A DNA stretch of 64,000 nt from Poindextera sp963706385 (GTDB lineage: Bacteria; Pseudomonadota; Alphaproteobacteria; Caulobacterales; Caulobacteraceae). The translations under genes and the position numbers were made by a program. Location of the stretch: assembly GCA_963706385.1 (NCBI GenBank), contig OY970153.1, forward strand, positions 744,001 to 808,000, read 5' to 3'. Below, in pieces: positions 27,470 through 35,513 of the stretch. Under the pieces are notes generated by a model. It ran no database searches. It saw only the letters and a list, made by a program, of their open reading frames with translations, and was not told the origin of the DNA. Every line of letters begins with the position of its first letter. Position 1 is the stretch's first letter.

Positions 27470-28924
27470 TCAGCCGGAGCGCTTGGCCGCGCCGACGACC
27501 GGCGCGGCCTCCCAGCCGCCGCCGAGGGCCTGGAACACTGCGACCTGATCGGCGCTGAGCGCTTGGTCGGAGACCGCCAGCGCCTGCTCGGCGCCCAGCA
27601 GACTCGCCTGGGCGGTCAGAAGATCGAGGAAGCTGATCGCGCCGGCCTTGTATTGCGCCTGGGCCAAGCCGAAGGCCTCGCTCGCGCGGTCGCGCGCGGC
27701 GGTCAGGGCGGCGTGATGTTCGATCTCCGCCGCATAGCGGGTCAGCGCCTGCTCGGTCTCCTTCAGGGCGGTTAGTACGGTCGACTGAAAGGCGGCCGCC
27801 GCGCCCGACGCCGCCGCTCGCGCCTCGCGGACATGGGCCATCGCCACCGCGACATTGGGAAAGCTCCAACTGAGCATCGGACCCGCGCTCAGCGTCACCG
27901 CGGTCGGCGAAGACAGGACGCCGACCGAATTGGCCGCGGTGGCGATCGCCCCGCCCAGGCTGATGGTGGGATAGAGGTCGGCGGCGGCCACGCCGATGCG
28001 AGCGGTGTCCGCCGCCAGCGCCCGCTCGGCCTCGCGCACGTCCGGCCGCCGACGCAGAAGCGCGGTCCCATCACCGACCGGCAACGGCCGATCGATGTGC
28101 GGCGGGGCGTGGCAGGCCGCGGCGTTGGCGGGCGCCTCGGCTGGCGTCTTGCCCAACAACGCGGTCAGTTCGAACAGGGCCACGCGGCGCTGGCCCTCCA
28201 GCGCGGGCGGCGCCGCCCTCGCCTGCTCCAGCGCGCTCGCCGCGCGGGCGAGGTCGAAATCGGACACCGCGCCGAGGTCGCTCTGGCGCAGGGTGATGTC
28301 ATAGGTCTGCTGGGCGAGTGACAAGGATTGCCGGGCGACTTCGGCTTGTCGGGCGTAGCCGCAGAGGTTGGCGTAGGCGCCGGCGGTCTCGGCCGCGACG
28401 GTGACCCGCACCGCGTCTCGCGCCGCCTGGACCTGATCGGCGCTGGCGTGCGCCGCCTGGATGGTGCGCCTCACGCGGCCGAACAGGTCGACCTGATAGG
28501 CGGCGTTGAACCCCGCGCCATAGCTCCAGGCATTGAGCGGGCTGACGCCGGCGGCCGCGGCGTTGGCGTCGGCGATGGCCGAACGGCCGTAGCTGGGGCC
28601 CGCGGTCAGATCGGTGGTGGGCAAGAGCCCGGCGCGGGCTTCGCCCAGCACCGCCCGGGCATAGGCCAGGTTGGCCGCGGCGACCTTCAGGTCCTGGTTC
28701 CGGGCCAGCGCCTCGCCGACCAGGCGATCGAGCACCGGATCGTCGTAGAGCCGCCACCAGTTCGCCGGCAGGGGCGCGTTCACCGCGGCCTCCGGCGCGG
28801 TCGACACGAACGGCCCGGCGGCCGTCTGGGGCGTCTGGGGCCGCACATAGCGCGGGCCAACCGCACAGCCGGCCAGGACGAGGCTGGCGGCGAGCAGGCT
28901 GGATATCGGGCGGATGCGGGGCAT
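27470..28924 (-). CDS. NodT-family outer-membrane efflux lipoprotein
   Basis: A TolC-like outer-membrane channel of an RND tripartite pump, 484 residues. A lipoprotein signal ends at LAGC with C20 as the lipidated residue. The NodT pattern follows: NWWRLYDDPVLDRLVGEAL, then two repeats of long alpha-hairpins separated by beta-strands (YQVDLFGRVRR and LLRRRPDVREAERALA). ATG 28924 is chosen because it gives a normal signal peptide; the open frame extends to 29068 inside the pump gene. It begins 4 bp after the pump stop codon. Confidence 0.93.
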   Translation of the reverse strand: MPRIRPISSLLAASLVLAGCAVGPRYVRPQTPQTAAGPFVSTAPEAAVNAPLPANWWRLYDDPVLDRLVGEALARNQDLKVAAANLAYARAVLGEARAGLLPTTDLTAGPSYGRSAIADANAAAAGVSPLNAWSYGAGFNAAYQVDLFGRVRRTIQAAHASADQVQAARDAVRVTVAAETAGAYANLCGYARQAEVARQSLSLAQQTYDITLRQSDLGAVSDFDLARAASALEQARAAPPALEGQRRVALFELTALLGKTPAEAPANAAACHAPPHIDRPLPVGDGTALLRRRPDVREAERALAADTARIGVAAADLYPTISLGGAIATAANSVGVLSSPTAVTLSAGPMLSWSFPNVAVAMAHVREARAAASGAAAAFQSTVLTALKETEQALTRYAAEIEHHAALTAARDRASEAFGLAQAQYKAGAISFLDLLTAQASLLGAEQALAVSDQALSADQVAVFQALGGGWEAAPVVGAAKRSG

Positions 28925-28928
28925 TGGC

Positions 28929-31900
28929 CTAGCGCTCCGGCGCCAGATCGTCGAGATGCGGCGCGCCGCCGGTGGTGGGCACCTCGGGCGGCTTGGGCGG
29001 CGGCTTGGGCAGCCGCCGGGAGATCGCGCGGCAGACGACGTAAAAGATGGGTGTGAACACCAGGCCAAACGCCGTCACCCCGATCATGCCGGAGAACACC
29101 GCCACGCCCAGCGCCTGACGCATCTCCGCCCCGGCGCCGGTGGCGAAAGCCAGGGGCGCCACGCCCAGGATGAAGGCGAAGGAGGTCATCAGGATCGGCC
29201 GAAGCCGGGTGCGTCCCGCCTCCGCCGCCGCTTCATGACGATCCAGCCCATGCTCCTGCTCGCCCTGGCGGGCGAATTCGACGATCAGGATGGCGTTCTT
29301 GGCCGCCAGCCCGATCAGCACGACCAGGCCGATCTGGGTCAAGATGTTGTTGTCCGTCCCGCGCAGATTGACCCCCACCATGGCGGCTAGCAGGCACATC
29401 GGCACGATCAGGATCACCGCGAGCGGCAAGGTCACGCTCTCGTAGAGCGCCGCGAGCAGCAGAAAGACGAACACCACCGCTAGGCCGAACACCAGCACGC
29501 CGGTGTCACCCGCCAGTTTCTGCTGGTAGGACAGCTCGGTCCAATCGAAGCCGTAGCCGGCCGGAAGCCGCTCGGCGGCGAGTCGCTCCATCGCCTCCAT
29601 CGCCTGACCGCTGGAATAGCCGGGCGCGGTGTCACCCTGAATTTCCGCGCCTGGGAACAGGTTGTAGCGCAGCACCCGGTACGGACCGGTGATCCGCTTG
29701 AGGTTAACCACCGAGCCCAACGGCACCATCGCCCCGGAGGCCGAGCGCGTGCGCAGCTCGGCCAATTGGGCCGGATCCTGACGGAACGGCGCATCGGCCT
29801 GAGCCAGAACTTGAAAAGTATGTCCGAATAAATTGAAGTCGTTTATGAAAGTCGAACCCAGATAGGTTTGCAGCGTGCTGAACACCTGGCTGTCCTTGAC
29901 CCCCAGCATCTCGGCCTTGACGCGGTCGATGTCGGCATAGACCCGCGGAGTCTTGGTGTTGAAGGTGGTGAAGGCGCCGTTGATCGCCGGATCCTGGTTG
30001 GCGGTCCGAACCAGGTCATTGGTCACCGCCTCCAGCGCCTGGGGACCGTGGCCGCCCTGGTCCTCGACGATCATCTTGAAGCCGCCGGTCGAGCCGATGC
30101 CGCGCACCGCCGGCGGCTGGATGATCCGGATGTCGGCGCCGGTGATCGGATCGAGCCGCTGGCGAAGATCGGCCAGCACCTTGGGGGTGGTCATGTCCTT
30201 GGCCAGCCGCACATCGAACGGCTGCAACATCAGAAAGGCCTGACCGGCGTTGGAGGCTGTCGTGAAAGTCGTGCCGTCGACGCCGGCGTAGATCGAGGCG
30301 GCCGCCATGCTTGGCGCGGCCATCAAACGGTGGGCGACATCGCGGGCCAAAGCATCGGTGCGGTCGAGCGAGGCGCCGGGCGGCAGATTCATCATCATCA
30401 TCAGCTGGCCCTGGTCCTGGGCCGGGATGAACCCCTTGGGGGTCGCCGCCAACCGCCAGCCGGTCAGCAGCAAAAGACCGGCGTAGACCACCAGCATCAC
30501 GCCCGCCATCCGCACTAACCTGCGGGTGAGGTCGCAATAGCCGTTGCTCAACCGGTCGAACCGACGATTGAAACCGTCGGCGAAGGCGGCGAACGGCCGC
30601 ACCCAGGCTCCGCGCGCGCGCGGCTCGCCGTGCGGGCGCATGATCAGGGCGCATAGCGCCGGCGACAGGGTCAGCGACAATACCAGCGAGATCAGGGTCG
30701 CCGTGGCGATGGTCAGGGCGAACTGCTTGTAGAACTCGCCCGAAATTCCGCCGATGAACGCGGTCGGCACGAACACCGCGATCAGCACCAGGGCGATGGC
30801 GATCAGCGCGCCGCCGACCTCGTCCATGGTGGTGTGCGCCGCTTCGCGCGGGGTCACGCCTTGGCGCAGGTGCCGCTCGACGTTTTCGACCACCACGATC
30901 GCGTCGTCGACCACGATGCCGATGGCCAGCACCAGCCCGAACAGCGACAGGTTGTTCAGCGAAAAGCCGGCCGCCGCCATCACCGCGAAGGTGCCGATCA
31001 GCGAGACCGGAATGGCGATGATCGGGATCAGCGCCGCCCGCCAAGTCTGCAGGAAGACCATGACCACCAGCACCACCAGGGCCAGGGCGATGAACAACGT
31101 CTTTTCGACCTCGATGATCGAGGCGCGGACGTACTGGGTCGGATTGTAGATGATCTTGTAGTCCAGCCCGACGGGGAAGTTGGCCTTGAGCTGGTCCATC
31201 GTGCGGCGGATCGCGTCCGCCGTCTGAAGCGCATTGGTGCCGGGCTGTTGGAGCACGCCCAGGGCGACGGCGTTCTTCTCGTTCATGTAGGCGTTAGTGG
31301 TGTAGTCGGCGGCGCCGAGTTCGACCCGCGCCACGTCCGATACGCGCGTGACCCGACCCTGAGGGTCGGTCTTGACGATGATGTCGCCGAACTGCTCGGG
31401 CGTCGAAAGCCGGCCCAGCGCCTCGACGTTGAGCTGATAAGCGCTCGCGCCATGCGCCTGCGGCGGCAGGCCCAGGGCGCCCGCCGCGATTTGGACGTTG
31501 TGGCTGGCGAGCGCGCCCACCACGTCATCGACCGTCAGGTTGCGCGCCGCGGCCCGATCCGGATCGATCCAGATCCGCATCGAATAATCACGAGCGGCCC
31601 GGCTGTTGATGTCGCCGACGCCGGGAACCCGCAGCAATGCGTCGCGGATGTGCAGACCGACGTAATTGGCGATGTACTGCTGATCCAGCGAGCCGTCGGG
31701 CGAATAGGTGTGCACCGCCAGCAGGATGTCGGGAGTGCTCTTGCGGACGGTCACGCCGGAGGCGACGACCTCGGCCGGAAGGTGCGGCGTGGCGGTCGCC
31801 ACCCGGTTCTCGACCAGCACCTGCGCCTGATTAGGGTCGGTGCCCAGCTTGAAGGTGACCGTGATGCTGACGTGGCCGTCCCCGGTCGACTGGGAGGACA

Positions 31901-32138
31901 TGTAGAGCATGTTGTCCACGCCGTTGATCTGTTCCTCGATCGGGGCGGCGACGGTGTCGGCCAAGGTCTCGGCGGACGCGCCCGGATAGCTCGCGGAAAC
32001 GGTCACGGTCGGGGGAGCGATGTTGGGGTACTGGGAAATCGCCAGGGTCGGAAAGGCGATCGCGCCGATCAGGGTGATCAGGATGGCGATGACGCCCGCG
32101 AACACCGGCCGTTCGATGAAGAAATGGGACAGGCGCAT
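28929..32138 (-). CDS. RND multidrug efflux permease (HAE1 family)
   Basis: A 1069-residue inner-membrane proton/drug antiporter. It opens with the conserved SHFFIERPVFAGVIAI and LAISQYPNIAPPTVTVSASYPGA. It has the large periplasmic porter loops, and in the first repeat the helix 4 residues GIVVDDAIVVVENVER, with the paired aspartates needed for proton relay. The second half repeats the fold, ending in FTPIFYVVCRAISRR. The MFP gene lies 13 bp upstream and the NodT gene immediately downstream, giving a full tripartite operon. Confidence 0.96.
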   Translation of the reverse strand: MRLSHFFIERPVFAGVIAILITLIGAIAFPTLAISQYPNIAPPTVTVSASYPGASAETLADTVAAPIEEQINGVDNMLYMSSQSTGDGHVSITVTFKLGTDPNQAQVLVENRVATATPHLPAEVVASGVTVRKSTPDILLAVHTYSPDGSLDQQYIANYVGLHIRDALLRVPGVGDINSRAARDYSMRIWIDPDRAAARNLTVDDVVGALASHNVQIAAGALGLPPQAHGASAYQLNVEALGRLSTPEQFGDIIVKTDPQGRVTRVSDVARVELGAADYTTNAYMNEKNAVALGVLQQPGTNALQTADAIRRTMDQLKANFPVGLDYKIIYNPTQYVRASIIEVEKTLFIALALVVLVVMVFLQTWRAALIPIIAIPVSLIGTFAVMAAAGFSLNNLSLFGLVLAIGIVVDDAIVVVENVERHLRQGVTPREAAHTTMDEVGGALIAIALVLIAVFVPTAFIGGISGEFYKQFALTIATATLISLVLSLTLSPALCALIMRPHGEPRARGAWVRPFAAFADGFNRRFDRLSNGYCDLTRRLVRMAGVMLVVYAGLLLLTGWRLAATPKGFIPAQDQGQLMMMMNLPPGASLDRTDALARDVAHRLMAAPSMAAASIYAGVDGTTFTTASNAGQAFLMLQPFDVRLAKDMTTPKVLADLRQRLDPITGADIRIIQPPAVRGIGSTGGFKMIVEDQGGHGPQALEAVTNDLVRTANQDPAINGAFTTFNTKTPRVYADIDRVKAEMLGVKDSQVFSTLQTYLGSTFINDFNLFGHTFQVLAQADAPFRQDPAQLAELRTRSASGAMVPLGSVVNLKRITGPYRVLRYNLFPGAEIQGDTAPGYSSGQAMEAMERLAAERLPAGYGFDWTELSYQQKLAGDTGVLVFGLAVVFVFLLLAALYESVTLPLAVILIVPMCLLAAMVGVNLRGTDNNILTQIGLVVLIGLAAKNAILIVEFARQGEQEHGLDRHEAAAEAGRTRLRPILMTSFAFILGVAPLAFATGAGAEMRQALGVAVFSGMIGVTAFGLVFTPIFYVVCRAISRRLPKPPPKPPEVPTTGGAPHLDDLAPER

Positions 32139-32151
32139 CGCGGCGGCGGGC

Positions 32152-33354
32152 CTAGCCGGCCGGAGCGGCGAGTTTCGCCGAGGTCGAGAGGGGGGGGATG
32201 ACGCCCGACTGTCCCGCCGGCGCGGCGAGGGGCATGATGACGCCCGGCCGGGCGGTGACCTTCTGACCCGGCCGCGCCCGTTGGACCCCGTCGATGATCA
32301 CCACGTCGCCGATCGATAGGCCCGAGCGGATCACCCTCAGCCCTTCGGCGATCGGCCCGACCTCGACCATCCGCTCGGATACCGCCCCCTCCGGCGCGAC
32401 GACATAGACCGCCTGGCGGGTCTGGTCGGTGACCACCGCCTGGTCGGGAACCAGGATCGCCCGATAGGGCCCCGATCCCAAAAGCCGCATATGGCCGAAC
32501 ATGCCGGGAGTCAGAAAATAATCGGGGTTGTCGACCACCGCGCGCCCGCGGATCGCGCCCGAGCCGGGGTCGATCGCGTTGTCGACGAAATCCATCCGTC
32601 CCTTCCAGCGATAGGCGGCCTCGTCCTGCAGCCGGATCTCCACCGGATTGGGCGCACGGCGCGACGAGGCGCGGGCGCCGGCGCGGTTGGCGCGCTGGTA
32701 TTTCAGATACAGCGCCTCCGAGCCGGTGAAGGCGAACCGGATCGGGTTCAGATCGACGATGTTGGTCAGGACGGTGGTGTCGGCGACGACCAGATTGCCG
32801 GGCGCCACGCGCCGGTCCGAGACACGGCCGGACAGCGGCGCGGTGACCCGGGTGAAGTCGAGATTGAGCTCATTGCTCCGCACCAGGGCCTGGGCCGAGA
32901 CCAGGTCCGCGGCCGCCTGCCGTTCGCTCGCGACCAGGGTGTCATAGGCCTGCTGGCTAATCGCGCGGGCGGCCAGGAGCTGCTGGCCGCGCACCGCTTC
33001 GCTCTGGGCGTTGGCCAGGGCCGCCTCGGCATGGGCCAGCTGACCTTTGGCCTGGTCCAGCGCCGCCTGATAGGGCCTGGGATCGATGACAAACAGCACC
33101 TGGCCCTTGCGGACCACCTCGCCGTCCTTGAACTCCACCGATTGCAGATAGCCGGACACCCGCGGGCGCACGTCCACCGAGTTCACCGCCTCGAATTGGC
33201 CCAGATAGTCGTCCCAGTCGACCACCGTCTTGCTGAGCGGATGGGCGACGGTGACAGCCGGAGGTTGCTCGGACTTTCGCGGCTTGCCGGGCGCGCAGCC
33301 GAATGCGGCCATTGACGCGAGCGTCACCAAGATCGTGGCGAGGACTATGCGCAT
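32152..33354 (-). CDS. RND efflux membrane fusion protein (periplasmic adaptor)
   Basis: A 400-residue AcrA/MexA-type adaptor, lipid-anchored through C20 of the AAFGC lipobox. Domains in order are the barrel-sandwich strand VRPRVSGYLQSVEFKDGEVVRKGQVLFVIDPRPY, an alpha-hairpin (about 95-165), the returning half LSGRVSDRRVAPGNLV, a beta-barrel, and a membrane-proximal domain with VYVVAPEGAVSERMVEVG. It is the first gene of the leftward efflux operon. No TetR or other dedicated regulator is adjacent. Confidence 0.95.
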   Translation of the reverse strand: MRIVLATILVTLASMAAFGCAPGKPRKSEQPPAVTVAHPLSKTVVDWDDYLGQFEAVNSVDVRPRVSGYLQSVEFKDGEVVRKGQVLFVIDPRPYQAALDQAKGQLAHAEAALANAQSEAVRGQQLLAARAISQQAYDTLVASERQAAADLVSAQALVRSNELNLDFTRVTAPLSGRVSDRRVAPGNLVVADTTVLTNIVDLNPIRFAFTGSEALYLKYQRANRAGARASSRRAPNPVEIRLQDEAAYRWKGRMDFVDNAIDPGSGAIRGRAVVDNPDYFLTPGMFGHMRLLGSGPYRAILVPDQAVVTDQTRQAVYVVAPEGAVSERMVEVGPIAEGLRVIRSGLSIGDVVIIDGVQRARPGQKVTARPGVIMPLAAPAGQSGVIPPLSTSAKLAAPAG

Positions 33355-33388
33355 GCCAAATTCTTAAAACCGCCCGCGGGGCCCATGG

Positions 33389-33402
33389 TCGACACGCGTC
33401 AA
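33389..33402. promoter_or_regulatory. Near-match to an FNR/FixK box upstream of the efflux operon
   Basis: TCGACACGCGTCAA matches TTGA-N6-TCAA with one mismatch and lies 35-48 bp upstream of the adaptor ATG. The rest of 33355-33641, between the divergent efflux and FixJ-type genes, holds an inverted pair TGCAAT/ATTGCA (33557-33562 and 33580-33585) but nothing else I can identify. Confidence 0.25.
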
Positions 33403-33641
33403 AATCGGTCCGACCCGAGCCGCGCGCCTTGCTCCCCGGCTATCCTTCGGACGGCTTGGTCGAGTTCGGGGGGACGGTCAAGGGGGCGCCGGCTGCGCGA
33501 AGCCGGTTCCGACCGACCGCGCCATCGCCGAAGCGTGTGAGCGCGCGTTGGGGACGCGTGCAATGCTCGCGCGCGCCCTGTATTGCAGTCTGAAGTGGAG
33601 GCCGCTTTATCTTCGGCCGTCGAGCGTCAGCGAGTTCGAGG

Positions 33642-34256
33642 ATGTCGGAAAAGGCGGTCGTTCACATCATCGACGACGACGAGGCGGTTCGGGACTCGCT
33701 TGGGTTCCTGCTGGAGACGGCCGACTTCGCGGTCAGGACCTACGAATCCGCGCTCGCCTTCCTTGAGCGGCTGCCGACCGTCGAGCCCGGCTGCATCATC
33801 ACCGACGTGCGCATGCCCGAGATGAGCGGGCTTGAATTAGTCAAGCGCCTGACCGAGCTTGGCGTCGCCCTGCCGGTGATCGTCATCACTGGCCACGCGG
33901 ACGTACCCCTGGCGGTCGAGGCGATGAAGGCCGGGGTCATCGACTTCATCGAAAAGCCGTTCGACAACGCGGCGATCCTGTCGGCCCTGTGCTCGGCGCT
34001 CGAACAGGACGACGGCGGCGACGGCAAGAGCGCCGAGCGCATGGACTTCGCCCAGCGCGTGACCGCGCTTTCGAGCCGCGAGCGCCAGGTGCTGGGCGGG
34101 CTGGTCGCGGGCCACGCCAACAAGGTGATCGCCGGCCAGCTCGGCATCAGCCCGCGAACCGTCGAGGTCTACCGCGCCAACGTGATGACCAAGATGCGGG
34201 CCTCAAGCCTGCCGGAGCTGGTGCGCATGGCCCTGCTGGTCGGGATCGATCGCTGA
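33642..34256 (+). CDS. FixJ-family two-component response regulator
   Basis: A 204-residue response regulator. The receiver domain has the acidic pocket DDD (11-13), phospho-acceptor D55 in IITDVRMPEMSG, the VITGHAD switch threonine and K105-type lysine in FIEKPF. The C-terminal LuxR-type helix-turn-helix is LSSRERQVLGGLVAGHANKVIAGQLGISPRTVEVYRANVMTKM, the pattern of FixJ/NarL-like proteins. It has no sensor kinase beside it, so its partner is elsewhere. The position beside a stress protein with an FNR-type box suggests an oxygen or redox role; this is inference. Confidence 0.9.
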   Translation: MSEKAVVHIIDDDEAVRDSLGFLLETADFAVRTYESALAFLERLPTVEPGCIITDVRMPEMSGLELVKRLTELGVALPVIVITGHADVPLAVEAMKAGVIDFIEKPFDNAAILSALCSALEQDDGGDGKSAERMDFAQRVTALSSRERQVLGGLVAGHANKVIAGQLGISPRTVEVYRANVMTKMRASSLPELVRMALLVGIDR

Positions 34257-34294
34257 GCGGCGCGCGGCCCATTCGGGGATCGCGGCCCGGGCGT

Positions 34295-34308
34295 TTGACC
34301 GGCGTCAA
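34295..34308 (+). promoter_or_regulatory. FNR/FixK-type box upstream of the universal stress protein
   Basis: TTGACCGGCGTCAA is a perfect inverted repeat matching TTGA-N6-TCAA, the alphaproteobacterial FixK/FNR consensus. It ends 58 bp before the ATG at 34367, compatible with a class II position about 41 bp before a transcription start near 34343. Confidence 0.65.
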
Positions 34309-34366
34309 TTCAACCGCCTGGCTGTCCCGCTAGCCTGGCGGGCGAACCGAAAAGACGAGACGGCTC

Positions 34367-35200
34367 ATGACCTACAAAGATATCCTGGTCCATATCGACA
34401 CCGCCGCGTCCAAGCCTCGCTATGAGATCGCCGCCGACCTGGCCGCGCGCGGGGGCGGCGTTGTGACCGGCGTCTTTCTGCGCACCAGCCTGATCAACCA
34501 GTACGTCAACATCGGCTCAATCGGCTATCTGCCGCCAGAGGACCTGGACCGGCTGATCCGCGAGCACAACCAGGGTCAGAGCCAGGCCGCCAAGGCCGCC
34601 GCCGCGGCGCTCCAGGCGGCCGCGGACGCCGCCGGCGCGCGGAGCGAATGGTGCGAGATCGATGGCGATACGCCCGAGGCGCTGATCGCCGAAGCCCGCC
34701 GCGCCGACCTCGCCGTGCTGCCCCAGCCGACGCCCAATCCGCCCTACAACACCCACGGCTCGGCGGTCGACGTCGCTCTGGGCGGGGCCGGGCCAGTGCT
34801 GATCGCGCCGGCGGCCGGGGCGCGAAGTCGGATCGGCCGCCAGGTTCTGCTCGCCTGGAACGGCTCGCGCGAAGCCGCCCGGGCCTTGCGCGACGCCCTG
34901 CCGCTGATCGATCCGGACGCCGGCCTCACCGTGCTGACCGTCCGGCCCAAGGGCGCCGACCTGACGGCCGATGCGGGCCTGGCCCGGCACCTGGAGCATC
35001 TGGGATTCAAGCCGAACCTGATCGTGCTCGGCGACGACGATGAGGCGCAGATGCTGATCGAACGCCAAGCCAAGGCCATCGGCGCGGACCTGATCGTCAT
35101 GGGGCTCTACGGCCACGCCCGGTTGCGGGAGTTCGTGCTGGGCGGCGCCAGCCGCGGCATGCTGCATGGCGCGAGCATCCCGCTGCTGGTCGCGCATTAG
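34367..35200 (+). CDS. Tandem universal stress protein (UspA family)
   Basis: A 277-residue protein with two Usp domains. The first (YKDILVHIDTAASKP) lacks a clear nucleotide-binding motif. The second (RQVLLAWNGSREAARALRDALP) has the C-terminal GLYGHARLREFVLGGASRGML, matching the G-x2-G-x9-GS/T ATP-binding pattern. Such tandem Usp proteins are induced by low oxygen or starvation in related bacteria. The FNR/FixK box directly upstream predicts oxygen-linked control. Confidence 0.92.
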   Translation: MTYKDILVHIDTAASKPRYEIAADLAARGGGVVTGVFLRTSLINQYVNIGSIGYLPPEDLDRLIREHNQGQSQAAKAAAAALQAAADAAGARSEWCEIDGDTPEALIAEARRADLAVLPQPTPNPPYNTHGSAVDVALGGAGPVLIAPAAGARSRIGRQVLLAWNGSREAARALRDALPLIDPDAGLTVLTVRPKGADLTADAGLARHLEHLGFKPNLIVLGDDDEAQMLIERQAKAIGADLIVMGLYGHARLREFVLGGASRGMLHGASIPLLVAH

Positions 35201-35218
35201 GCCAGGGTCAGGCCGCGG

Positions 35219-35350
35219 TCAGACCGGAACGTCTCCCGCCACGGTCGTGCGATGCATCACCCGCTGGTGGCCGTCATAGCCGCCGGTGGCGTTGTGCAGG
35301 GCGCAACGGTTGTCCCACATGGTCAGCATGTCCGCCCGCCCAAACGACGG
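35219..35350 (-). pseudogene. C-terminal remnant of a TauD/TfdA-type dioxygenase
   Basis: The last 40 or so codons of a leftward frame read ADMLTMWDNRCALHNATGG and then QRVMHRTTVAGDVP. This is the C-terminal core of alpha-ketoglutarate-dependent TauD dioxygenases, including the second iron-ligand histidine (in CALH) and the arginine that holds alpha-ketoglutarate (in VMHRTTV). Upstream of about 35350 the homology stops at once, so more than 80% of the gene is missing, including the first His-x-Asp ligands. The rest of 35200-35514 shows nothing else I can identify. Confidence 0.75.
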
Positions 35351-35513
35351 CGCGCCCCAGGTGTTAGCCTGGAGCGCGCAGCGCGGTGGAACACCCGCCA
35401 AGAAAGGCTTCCACCTCTTTCACCGACGCACCAATGGGGGGTGGGGAGCGTCGGGAAATCTCAAACCGAGATGAAGTGTTGCCGCGCTCGCCAGGCGCGC
35501 GGGATGATTTAAA